64,000 nucleotides of DNA from Dysgonomonas sp. 25. Lineage in GTDB: Bacteria > Bacteroidota > Bacteroidia > Bacteroidales > Dysgonomonadaceae. Position numbers and translations under genes: made by a program. Location of the stretch: positions 138,292 to 202,291 of the forward strand of contig NZ_QVMN01000003.1 in NCBI RefSeq assembly GCF_010501075.1, in the 5' to 3' direction. Of this stretch, positions 56,536 through 64,000 are shown in pieces. How positions within the stretch are numbered: the stretch's first letter is position 1; each line of letters starts with the position of its first letter. The notes under the pieces were generated by a model that was given only the letters and a program-made list of their open reading frames with translations, did no database searches and was not told where the DNA came from.

Positions 56536-58383
56536 ATGAAAAAGACAATATTATATACGCTTTTAGCCATTCTTTGCATCTATTCTTCATCGTGTAGTGA
56601 TTGGCTCGACACAAAACCGAACGAAATCTTAACAGAGCCTGACGTTTGGAGTAGTGAGAATCTGATTCTCCGAAATCTGAGTAATATATACTCCCGCCTC
56701 CCGGAAGAAGCAACACTTAGCGAAACTAAACTTGCCGGACATGTTATTCTGGACGATGCTATGTGGTCGGGACTAAGTACAGGAAACGAGAATAACAATA
56801 TTTTCGGGACTTATCCCTACAATTGGTTCTATTGCTGGGACTATACTTTAATGCGCGAAATCAATCTGGCAATCAAAAACAGCGAAACTTCCACCTTGAC
56901 AGATCAGACAAAACTGGCTACGTTCAAGGCAGAGTTCCGATATATACGTGCTTTGCTATACTTCGAGATGGCGAAAAGAATGGGTGGAGTTCCACTTATT
57001 AAAGAAGTATATACTTATGAGAGCTCTACTGATGTAGGAGATCTTCAATTCCCAAGACAAACAGAACAAGGCATATATGATTTCATCGCCGGAGAAATAG
57101 ATGCTATCCATGATGATTTAGCTCCGAACAACGGTTCACGTACAAGAGCCAATCAATATGCTGCTCTTGCCCTGAAATCGAGAGCAATGCTATATGCTGC
57201 ATCTATCGCTAAATACAGCCAAATCAATACGCCCGAAATCGCTAATGCTCTTTCTACTGGCGAAGTTGCTATGGTAGGCGCAGATCCTGATGTGTATTAC
57301 AGAGCAAGTCTGGAAGCATCTGAAAAGATAATTACAGACAGGGTTTTCAAGCTGATGGATACTAAACAAGATGCTGCTAATTTCTACGATGCCGTATGTG
57401 TCGAAGACAACAACACCGAGGTTATCTTTGCCCGCAAGCACTCATCGACTTATGCTACAACATTCACCTATTTGAATATTGCACGCTCACAACGCGAAAC
57501 ACCAAACTCCGGTTCGAGCATAACTCCTTCGTTGAATTTGGTCGACAGTTACGATTTTCTGGATGGAACATCCGGTAGGATAGAAACGACAGACTCGGGT
57601 GGGAATTATATCTTCTATAACTCTATCGACGAACCATTCCAGAACAGAGATGCCAGATTAGACGGAACTATCCTGCGTCCGGGCAGTACATTCAACAGCG
57701 CATTGGAAATACAAGCCGGAGTTTATGCTTGGAATGGCAGCAGCTATGCTATTGTTAGCAGCGACACTTTGGGTTCGGTCTATTCCGACGGAAAATTGCT
57801 GGTAGGTGCAGACGGGCCTCATCAGAGACTGAACGATGTTTCGAATACCGGTTTTTATCTACGGAAGTATATTGATAAAACTCCCGGTTCATCTATCAAT
57901 ACTACAGGTAGTACTATGTGGTGGGTATACAACCGTATGGGCGAAATCTATCTGAATGCAGCTGAAGCAGCCTTCGAATTAGGACAGACAGCCAAAGCCC
58001 TCCAATACATAAATGACATTCGCTACAGAGCCGGATTTGGCGCTAACAGTCTTACCCTCTCTCAGCTAACACTGGAGAAAATACAAAATGAGCGCCGCTG
58101 CGAATTGGCGTTCGAGGATCACCGCTTCTGGGATTTGAAACGATGGAGAATTGCCCACCGCTTATGGACAGGATCTGTATCGGACGAAACAGCAAATGTC
58201 AATGCTCTGTATCCATACCGTGTAGTAGGCGGACCTCAGGATGGCAAATTCATATTTGTGCGTCAAAGAGCACCTCGTGTAACTCAACCCCGATATTTCA
58301 GGTTAGGAAGCTATTACACAGCCTTGGATGCTACTGTATTGAACAATAATCCTAAATTAGTCAGAAACCCACTTCAAAACTAA
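56536..58383 (+). CDS. SusD-like surface glycan-binding lipoprotein, arabinan locus
   Basis: A 615-residue RagB/SusD lipoprotein (Cys20 in IYSSSCSDWLDTKP) 13 bp after susC. It has the N-terminal EFRYIRALLYFEMAKRMGGVP helix pair near residue 132, the TPR core and the C-terminal NERRCELAFEDHRFWDLKRWR motif near residue 515. The protein is about 100 residues longer than the dextran SusD, mainly in the loop-rich middle, which probably reflects a different glycan site. It binds arabinan at the surface and closes the transporter. Confidence 0.94.
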   Translation: MKKTILYTLLAILCIYSSSCSDWLDTKPNEILTEPDVWSSENLILRNLSNIYSRLPEEATLSETKLAGHVILDDAMWSGLSTGNENNNIFGTYPYNWFYCWDYTLMREINLAIKNSETSTLTDQTKLATFKAEFRYIRALLYFEMAKRMGGVPLIKEVYTYESSTDVGDLQFPRQTEQGIYDFIAGEIDAIHDDLAPNNGSRTRANQYAALALKSRAMLYAASIAKYSQINTPEIANALSTGEVAMVGADPDVYYRASLEASEKIITDRVFKLMDTKQDAANFYDAVCVEDNNTEVIFARKHSSTYATTFTYLNIARSQRETPNSGSSITPSLNLVDSYDFLDGTSGRIETTDSGGNYIFYNSIDEPFQNRDARLDGTILRPGSTFNSALEIQAGVYAWNGSSYAIVSSDTLGSVYSDGKLLVGADGPHQRLNDVSNTGFYLRKYIDKTPGSSINTTGSTMWWVYNRMGEIYLNAAEAAFELGQTAKALQYINDIRYRAGFGANSLTLSQLTLEKIQNERRCELAFEDHRFWDLKRWRIAHRLWTGSVSDETANVNALYPYRVVGGPQDGKFIFVRQRAPRVTQPRYFRLGSYYTALDATVLNNNPKLVRNPLQN

Positions 58384-58395
58384 AAATAAACAGAC

Positions 58396-59106
58396 ATGAA
58401 AAAATTTATATATATATCACTCATCGCAGTTGCTGCAATCTTGTTCCCTTCGTGCGAAAAAGATAATTATGATGCACCAAATGCCACACTTACAGGCGCT
58501 ATCATGTATCAAGGCGATACATTGTATCTGAAGAACGGAGAAATATCTTTGCAACTATTCGAACCGGGATGGGCTACATCCTCATCTACTTATGTCACTG
58601 TATACGTCGATCAGTTCGGAAAGTTTAGTTCGAGCGTTTTCGGAGGAAAAACCTATAAACTAATACGTTCCTCGATAGGAGCATGGGAGTTGCCTACTTC
58701 ATCCGATACGATTACATTCACAGCAAAAGGCAATACTACTCAAAACATTGAAGTGAGGCCTTATTACTTGATAAAAAACACCAATATTCAGGTGTTGAAT
58801 AATATAGTTACTGCAAACTTCGATGTAGAAGAAGTTCAACTTGGTTCGAGAGTCGAATATGCCCAACTATGTTTATTCCCGAATGCTATAACTGACATTT
58901 CGAACAACAGTGTAAATACTACGAATGCGGATAACAGTATCAACGGAAGGTTGGCAAGTGTCAGTAACGGAAGTAATACTATCACCAAAACAATCGTAGA
59001 GAGTAACCTCTTGAAATACAATTTTATTTATGCCCGCGTAGGGATAAAGATCCAAGGGGCATCTGCACTCCTTTATTCTCCTCCTTTTAAACTATATCTT
59101 AACTGA
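58396..59106 (+). CDS. DUF3823 surface lipoprotein
   Basis: A 236-residue lipoprotein (Cys20 in ILFPSCEKDNYD) starting 12 bp after susD. The ATLTGAIMYQGDTLYLKNGEISLQLFE start is the carboxypeptidase-regulatory-like fold of DUF3823, followed by a second beta domain (about 130-236). The family occurs after susD genes and is thought to assist surface glycan binding, in the place SusE/F-like proteins take in other loci. No catalytic residues are seen. A hairpin lies downstream at 59123. Confidence 0.85.
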   Translation: MKKFIYISLIAVAAILFPSCEKDNYDAPNATLTGAIMYQGDTLYLKNGEISLQLFEPGWATSSSTYVTVYVDQFGKFSSSVFGGKTYKLIRSSIGAWELPTSSDTITFTAKGNTTQNIEVRPYYLIKNTNIQVLNNIVTANFDVEEVQLGSRVEYAQLCLFPNAITDISNNSVNTTNADNSINGRLASVSNGSNTITKTIVESNLLKYNFIYARVGIKIQGASALLYSPPFKLYLN

Positions 59107-59122
59107 TAATCATATCAACTGG

Positions 59123-59149
59123 TCATGCTTCCACTTTCTGGGAGCATGA
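59123..59149 (+). other. intercistronic hairpin after the DUF3823 gene
   Basis: TCATGCTTCC, loop and GGGAGCATGA: ten pairs with one G-T wobble, followed by TTAGTTATTAAT. It may partly terminate or stabilise the transcript between the susCD part and the downstream GH43. Confidence 0.55.
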
Positions 59150-59173
59150 TTAGTTATTAATACAATACAACCT

Positions 59174-60775
59174 ATGTCTAAAATCAAGAATATATTCATA
59201 ACTGCCACAATTCTGCTTGTATCGCTCTCCTGTTCCGACAGTGATCCTCTCGATAATCCTGACGGGGGAGATACGGATATCGAAGACCAATATGAAGCAC
59301 CATCCTACTCCGACGATTATTCTACTATTGCTGATTGGAGCCTCCGGACAAAATGGAACCTGGCAAACGTACACGATCCGAGTGTAGAAAAATGTGGAGA
59401 TTACTACTATATGTATTCTACCGATGCTTCGTACGGAGACGCTCATGCAGGAAATGGCCATTTTATGGTTCGTCGCTCAAAGGATCTTGTCGATTGGGAA
59501 TTCCGGGGAACGGCTATGCCGGAAACTCCGGTTTGGGTAAGAGATACGCTCAATAGCATAAGAGGAAAGAACGGCCTGCCTCCTGTCAGCAATCCTGTAT
59601 ACGGACATTGGGCACCGGTAGTGCGCAAGGTCGGAGATAAGTACCGTCTGTATTACAGCATTATAGTAGATAACTATATACAAAGTGGGAAGCAGAATAC
59701 AGTAAGTAATTTCGATGGTTCATGGACCGAACATGCTTTCATCGGTATGATGGAAACAGACGATTTGTCCGGCAATTCATGGAGCGACAAAGGAATGGTT
59801 ATTCACTCATCCACTGATAGGGGAACTGATTGGTCTCGTAGCAATCTGGATGACTGGAATGCCTATTTCAAATGGAATGCGATTGATCCATCTTTGATCG
59901 TAACTCCTGATAACAAACAATGGCTCATCTATGGTTCGTGGCACTCGGGTATTGCTGCAGTAGAACTGAATCCCGAAACAGGTAAGCCGTACAATCTGGA
60001 TAATCTTGCCGATTTCGGTGTTTGCATAGCCCGCCGGGAAAATAACGACAACAACCGCTGGCAGGCGCAAGAAGCTCCCGAAATAGTTTATAATCCCGAA
60101 ACAGGCTACTATTACCTTTTTCTTGCTTACGACGAACTGTCCGTTGCCTATAATACACGGGTATGCCGTTCGCGGAATATAACCGGGCCTTATACAGGAT
60201 ACGACGGAAAGGATATCACTCAGGGAGGTGAATGCTGGCCGGTGATTACGCATCCCTATAAATTCAGTAATCATTCGGGATGGGTTGGTTTATCGCACTG
60301 CTGTGTTTTTCGGGATACCGAGACAAACGAATGGTATTATGCTTCGCAAGGACGCTTACCTGCCAATATGAGTAATAATCCATACAGCAATGCTATTATG
60401 ATGGGGCATGTCAGAGTGATAAAATGGACTGAAGACGGATGGCCTGTCGTATTGCCCGAACGCTTCGCAAATGTTCCTCAGGATGAGATTATGGAAGATG
60501 ACCTCATCGGGACTTGGGAAAATATTTATCTCAATTATCAATATCAGACACAACAAACTTCTGCACGTCTCACCCTGTCAGCAGATAAAAAAGCTTCGGG
60601 GGCTATAGCCGGTACATGGAGCTATGATGCCGATAAAAAGGTATTGACCATAGGTTCTTACAAAGTCATTGTGCAACGTGAACTGGACTGGGAAGTAAAT
60701 CCGAGAGTACCAACTATTGTATATAGCGGACTGACCGACAGGGGTATTTCTTTGTGGGGTAAAAAGGTTAACTAA
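59174..60775 (+). CDS. GH43 endo-arabinanase-type lipoprotein, second copy
   Basis: A 533-residue lipoprotein (Cys20 in LVSLSCSDSDP). Catalytic acids: Asp68 (ANVHDPSVEK), Asp238 (NAIDPSLIV) and Glu300 (QAQEAPEIVYN). The C-terminal lipocalin-like GH43_C domain (DLIGTWENIYLNYQYQ...ISLWGKKVN) is present. It resembles the 51845 gene in order and motifs but has insertions near residues 120-140 and 160-230, so the two enzymes probably prefer different chain lengths or branching. Surface location is inferred from the acidic residues after the Cys. Confidence 0.9.
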   Translation: MSKIKNIFITATILLVSLSCSDSDPLDNPDGGDTDIEDQYEAPSYSDDYSTIADWSLRTKWNLANVHDPSVEKCGDYYYMYSTDASYGDAHAGNGHFMVRRSKDLVDWEFRGTAMPETPVWVRDTLNSIRGKNGLPPVSNPVYGHWAPVVRKVGDKYRLYYSIIVDNYIQSGKQNTVSNFDGSWTEHAFIGMMETDDLSGNSWSDKGMVIHSSTDRGTDWSRSNLDDWNAYFKWNAIDPSLIVTPDNKQWLIYGSWHSGIAAVELNPETGKPYNLDNLADFGVCIARRENNDNNRWQAQEAPEIVYNPETGYYYLFLAYDELSVAYNTRVCRSRNITGPYTGYDGKDITQGGECWPVITHPYKFSNHSGWVGLSHCCVFRDTETNEWYYASQGRLPANMSNNPYSNAIMMGHVRVIKWTEDGWPVVLPERFANVPQDEIMEDDLIGTWENIYLNYQYQTQQTSARLTLSADKKASGAIAGTWSYDADKKVLTIGSYKVIVQRELDWEVNPRVPTIVYSGLTDRGISLWGKKVN

Positions 60776-60808
60776 AAAGATTCCTATTTTTTCATGCTTT
60801 AAAACATA

Positions 60809-60842
60809 AATAAATAAGTGTACAATTGTACACTTATTTATT
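60809..60842. promoter_or_regulatory. 34-bp perfect palindrome
   Basis: An uninterrupted palindrome whose core is AAGTGTACAATTGTACACTT. It lies 33 bp after the GH43 stop codon and 103 bp before the acetyltransferase. It could be a terminator (A/T flanks) or a dimer binding site; its lack of a loop favours the latter slightly. Confidence 0.6.
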
Positions 60843-60945
60843 ATCTTGCAGGCTCAAATCTGAGAAATATGATAATCGAACGTGACCAATAGAATCGTTT
60901 ATTATACCAATCCTGCGTTGAACCATATAAAAACCTACCGTCATA

Positions 60946-61500
60946 ATGAAAAGTGAAAAAGAAAAAATGTTAGCCGGAGAACCATACAAGGCGCATACCG
61001 AAGAAATGATAGCCATACGCACTAAAGTCAAAAGAATTCTCCACAAATTGAATGTGACAGAATATTATACTGAAAATTTTCAGCATGTTATAAATGAACT
61101 GTGCCCCAATTCGGCCGAAAACATACATCTCGAACCTCCTTTTTATTGCGATTACGGCGAAAATATTTATGCCGGAGATAAGGTCTTTATCAACTTCGGC
61201 GCCGTTATCCTTGACGGAGCAAAAGTCACTATCGGGAGTAAAACACTCATTGCGCCCGGAGTACATATATACACCGCACAACATCCGGTCGAGGTAGCCG
61301 AGCGCAGGCTTTGGGAAAATTGCCTGCCTGTCACCATCGGCGAGGAATGCTGGATAGGAGGGCATGCAACTATATGTCCGGGCGTGACTATCGGCGACAG
61401 GGTTGTGATAGGTGCAGGTTCTGTCGTAACCAAGGATATTCCTTCCGATTCATTGGCTGTGGGGAATCCTGCCAGAGTGGTCAAAAAATTAAATCAATAA
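60946..61500 (+). CDS. sugar O-acetyltransferase (maltose acetyltransferase type)
   Basis: A 184-residue left-handed beta-helix enzyme. The N-terminal EKEKMLAGEPYKAHTEEM segment is the Mac domain of maltose/galactoside acetyltransferases. Hexapeptide repeats run from residue 75, with the catalytic His in YTAQHPV near 115 and the GHATICPGVTIGDRVVIGAGSVV coil near the C-terminus. It transfers acetyl from acetyl-CoA to a sugar hydroxyl in the cytoplasm. It lies within the arabinan operon between a GH43 and a GH51; its sugar is unknown. Confidence 0.9.
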   Translation: MKSEKEKMLAGEPYKAHTEEMIAIRTKVKRILHKLNVTEYYTENFQHVINELCPNSAENIHLEPPFYCDYGENIYAGDKVFINFGAVILDGAKVTIGSKTLIAPGVHIYTAQHPVEVAERRLWENCLPVTIGEECWIGGHATICPGVTIGDRVVIGAGSVVTKDIPSDSLAVGNPARVVKKLNQ

Positions 61501-61542
61501 ATAACGATTATTATATAACGGAATAATATCTAAATCATAATC

Positions 61543-63516
61543 ATGAAAAAGAATTTCTGCAAAATTTTAGCTTTATCTGCATTGCTCACATGCTGCACAT
61601 CAGCAGTTGCGCAGCAATCTTACGAATTTTCGTTGGATACAAAAAAGATCGGAGCTCCGGTTCAGTCCACGATGTACGGTCTTTTCTTCGAAGACATAAA
61701 CTTTGCCGCCGATGGGGGACTTTATGCGGAATTGGTAAAAAACCGTTCGTTCGATTTTCCCCAGAATCTGATGGGATGGTATACCTTCGGGAACGTTGAT
61801 GTCAGAAAAGACAATTCCCCATTTGAACGCAATCCTGCATATGTAGTTCTTTCCGATCCGGGGCACGAACATAAACGTACAGGAATCGAAAATGAAGGTT
61901 TCAGGGGAATGGGCTTTGTAAAGGATGCGACATACCGTTTTTCCGTTTGGGCAAAGAATATGAATACAAACGAAGCTCAAAAAATACGTGTAGAGCTTAT
62001 AAATTCTAAAAATGATATTATAGCAAATCAGGAAGTTACAATTACTTCAAACGATTGGAGAAAATATGATGTAACGCTGACTTCGCAGGAGACAGAGGAA
62101 AAAGGCCGTTTGAGAATATTCCTCGCATCAAAAGGTTCGGTTGCTCTCGAACATGTATCTCTTTTCCCAAGCGATACTTATAAAGGACGAGAAAACGGAT
62201 TGAGAAAGGATCTTGCTCAGGCTTTGACCGATATTCATCCGGGTGTATTCCGCTTTCCCGGAGGATGTATAGTGGAAGGAACAGATCTGGACTCTCGCTA
62301 CGACTGGAAGAAAAGTGTTGGCCCTGTAGAAAACAGGCCTGTGAACGAAAACCGATGGCGCTACACATTCCCTCACCGTTTCTATCCTGACTATTATCAA
62401 AGTTACGGATTAGGATTTTATGAATATTTCCTCCTGTCCGAAGACATGGGAGCCGAACCTCTACCCGTACTAAGCTGCGGACTTGCCTGCCAGTTTCAGA
62501 ACGGAGAAGAGCATTGCCATGTCCCTGTCGGAGAACTGGATTCTTATATTCAGGATGCATTAGACCTTATCGAATTTGCTAACGGTCCTGTAACTTCTAC
62601 CTGGGGTAAGGTGCGCGCAGAAATGGGACATCCGGCACCCTTTAATCTGAAATATATCGGAATCGGAAACGAGCAATGGGGCAAAGAATACCCTGAACGC
62701 CTCGAACCGTTCATTAAAGCTATCCGTGCAAAATATCCGGCAATAAAAATCATTGGTAGCTCGGGACCTTCGGCTGATGGCAAAGAGTTCGATTATCTGT
62801 GGCCTGAAATGAAACGACTGGAGGCTGATTTGGTTGACGAGCATTACTACAAAGAACCAGAGTGGTTCTTGAACAGTGCCAACCGCTATGATAATTACGA
62901 TCGCAAAGGGCCTGCTGTTTTTGCGGGAGAATATGCATGCCACGATTATTCAAGAGGAAAAGATAATAATTTCAAATCGGCGCTATATGAGGCAGCCTTT
63001 ATGACCGGGCTGGAAAGAAATGCCGATATCGTTCATATGTGTACGTATGCTCCGCTGTTTGCTCATGTAGAGGCATGGCAATGGAATCCTGATATGATCT
63101 GGTTTGACAATCTCCATTCGATGAAGACGCCTAATTATTACGTACAACAGCTATATGCCCGTAACAAAGGCACAAACGTAATGAAGTTGACGATGAACGG
63201 GAAACCGCTTACAGGGCAAAACAGTTTATATGCGTCGGCGGTATTCGACAAAGAACTGAACGGTTATATCATCAAAGTTGTCAATACGAGCAACGAAGCA
63301 AAAGATATACAAATTGAACTGAAAGGCGCAAAAAAGAATCAGACATTTACTTTAGGAGATTGTGTATCGATGCAGGATAACAACCTGAATACAATAAATA
63401 CATTAGACAATCCTCAGAATATTGTGCCGGAGAAAACAACGGCAATCCTCAATGGCAATACGCTGAATATAAAAGCAGAAGGACAATCGTTCAATGTGTA
63501 TAAAATAAGGTTTTAA
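61543..63516 (+). CDS. GH51 alpha-L-arabinofuranosidase with N-terminal binding domain
   Basis: A 657-residue enzyme with type I signal peptide (to about SAVAQQ). An N-terminal CBM4/9-like beta domain (about 60-215, GMGFVKDATYRFSVWAKN) is inserted after the first barrel strand, then the clan A barrel with acid/base Glu377 in IGIGNEQWGKEYP and nucleophile Glu463 in FAGEYACHD, and a C-terminal beta domain. It differs from the shorter GH51 at 50278, so the operon carries two arabinofuranosidases of different subtypes. It is followed by transketolase. Confidence 0.94.
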   Translation: MKKNFCKILALSALLTCCTSAVAQQSYEFSLDTKKIGAPVQSTMYGLFFEDINFAADGGLYAELVKNRSFDFPQNLMGWYTFGNVDVRKDNSPFERNPAYVVLSDPGHEHKRTGIENEGFRGMGFVKDATYRFSVWAKNMNTNEAQKIRVELINSKNDIIANQEVTITSNDWRKYDVTLTSQETEEKGRLRIFLASKGSVALEHVSLFPSDTYKGRENGLRKDLAQALTDIHPGVFRFPGGCIVEGTDLDSRYDWKKSVGPVENRPVNENRWRYTFPHRFYPDYYQSYGLGFYEYFLLSEDMGAEPLPVLSCGLACQFQNGEEHCHVPVGELDSYIQDALDLIEFANGPVTSTWGKVRAEMGHPAPFNLKYIGIGNEQWGKEYPERLEPFIKAIRAKYPAIKIIGSSGPSADGKEFDYLWPEMKRLEADLVDEHYYKEPEWFLNSANRYDNYDRKGPAVFAGEYACHDYSRGKDNNFKSALYEAAFMTGLERNADIVHMCTYAPLFAHVEAWQWNPDMIWFDNLHSMKTPNYYVQQLYARNKGTNVMKLTMNGKPLTGQNSLYASAVFDKELNGYIIKVVNTSNEAKDIQIELKGAKKNQTFTLGDCVSMQDNNLNTINTLDNPQNIVPEKTTAILNGNTLNIKAEGQSFNVYKIRF

Positions 63517-63608
63517 TTGATTATCAAAGGACATCCGGAATGTTATCCTGTAATCCAAGGAGACTTCCGGAGTTCTTTATTCTAACGAAGCAAAAATTAT
63601 AAAACAAT

Positions 63609-64000
63609 ATGAATACTATTTCTTTACTAAATAAAGCGGCAGACAATATCCGCATATTATCTGCATCGATGGTCGAAAAGGCTAAATCCGGGCATCCGGG
63701 CGGAGCTATGGGCGGAGCAGATTTCATCAATGTCTTATATAGTGAATTTCTTGTATATGATCCGCAAAATCCGGAATGGGAAGGCCGTGACCGTTTCTTC
63801 CTCGATCCCGGGCATATGTCTTCGATGTTATATGCGACACTGGCACTCACCGGCAAATTTTCGATGGATGATCTGATGCAATTCCGTCAATGGGGTAGTG
63901 TAACACCCGGGCATCCTGAAAGAGATCTCGAAAGAGGGATTGAAAATACATCAGGGCCGTTGGGACAAGGACATACATTTGCTGTAGGTGCCGCCATAGC
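63609..64000 (+). CDS. tkt: transketolase, N-terminal part (cut by the window end)
   Basis: The first 130 residues of a transketolase: LSASMVEKAKSGHPGGAMGGADF (thiamine-diphosphate binding His in SGHPGG), RDRFFLDPGHMSSMLYATL and GPLGQGHTFAVG. The frame is open to the end of the window. It interconverts pentose and triose/hexose phosphates and would carry xylulose-5-phosphate derived from arabinose into glycolysis. Its position behind GH51 matches the arabinan locus of B. thetaiotaomicron, so arabinose isomerase and ribulokinase genes may follow outside the window. No promoter is visible; a 92-bp gap precedes it. Confidence 0.93.
   Translation, partial: MNTISLLNKAADNIRILSASMVEKAKSGHPGGAMGGADFINVLYSEFLVYDPQNPEWEGRDRFFLDPGHMSSMLYATLALTGKFSMDDLMQFRQWGSVTPGHPERDLERGIENTSGPLGQGHTFAVGAAI

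Overview
The window looks like a chromosome segment of a Bacteroidales bacterium, most like Dysgonomonadaceae (inference). The evidence is paired SusC/SusD systems, a hybrid two-component regulator, a GldF-GldG fusion, -7 boxes of the form TAnnTTTG (several with a -33 TTTG-like element about 20 bp upstream) in place of classical -10/-35 boxes, and a type II-C CRISPR repeat of 47 nt whose reverse complement resembles Bacteroides repeats. No phage, plasmid or insertion sequence was seen.

Left part (1-22.4 kb): housekeeping and small genes. These are two unrecognised proteins (one a secreted DUF922-like protein with a broken HExxH), a DUF6506 protein, an initiator tRNA, a DUF3078 outer-membrane barrel, a nucleotidyltransferase, class II fructose-bisphosphate aldolase, a minus-strand ligA-DUF6913-dapA cluster followed by a 38-residue membrane peptide, a GldF-GldG fusion, mscL with an M48 lipoprotein protease, and a FISUMP-domain protein set among intergenic repeats. 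Next come a radical SAM protein with its usual DNA-metabolism partner and a LytTR regulator with two overlapping sensor genes, one of which has lost its catalytic residues.

Middle (22.6-37.4 kb): a dextran-type utilisation locus. A membrane-spanning DUF6377 (SusR-like) regulator is followed by SusC, SusD, SusE/F-like, GH66 dextranase, GH31 and, after a repeat-rich gap, a SusB-like GH97. Surface endo-cleavage, outer-membrane import and periplasmic conversion to glucose are all represented.

CRISPR island (37.5-44.8 kb): a complete type II-C system sits between the two sugar loci. A minus-strand tracrRNA with its own promoter and terminator diverges from cas9. Then come a structured 338-bp gap, cas1, cas2, a terminator, a leader-like stretch and an array of 12 full repeats plus one truncated repeat with 12 spacers. 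Repeat orientation, the anti-repeat and the truncated end all indicate that crRNAs are read on the minus strand, toward cas2. The truncated repeat appears to supply the -7 box of the array promoter.

Right part (44.8-64 kb): an arabinan locus. A 1412-residue hybrid two-component regulator is transcribed away from an operon of GH43, GH51, GH43 lipoprotein, SusC, SusD, DUF3823 lipoprotein, GH43 lipoprotein, an acetyltransferase, a second GH51 and a transketolase that runs off the window. A direct repeat with 21-bp period lies where the -33 element of the operon promoter should be and is a strong candidate operator. Surface endo-arabinanases, import, periplasmic arabinofuranosidases and pentose-phosphate entry form one pathway.

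Dispersed non-coding repeats occur in several gaps, including a family of roughly 130-200 bp with four copies just upstream of genes and a short hairpin repeat with compensatory changes.
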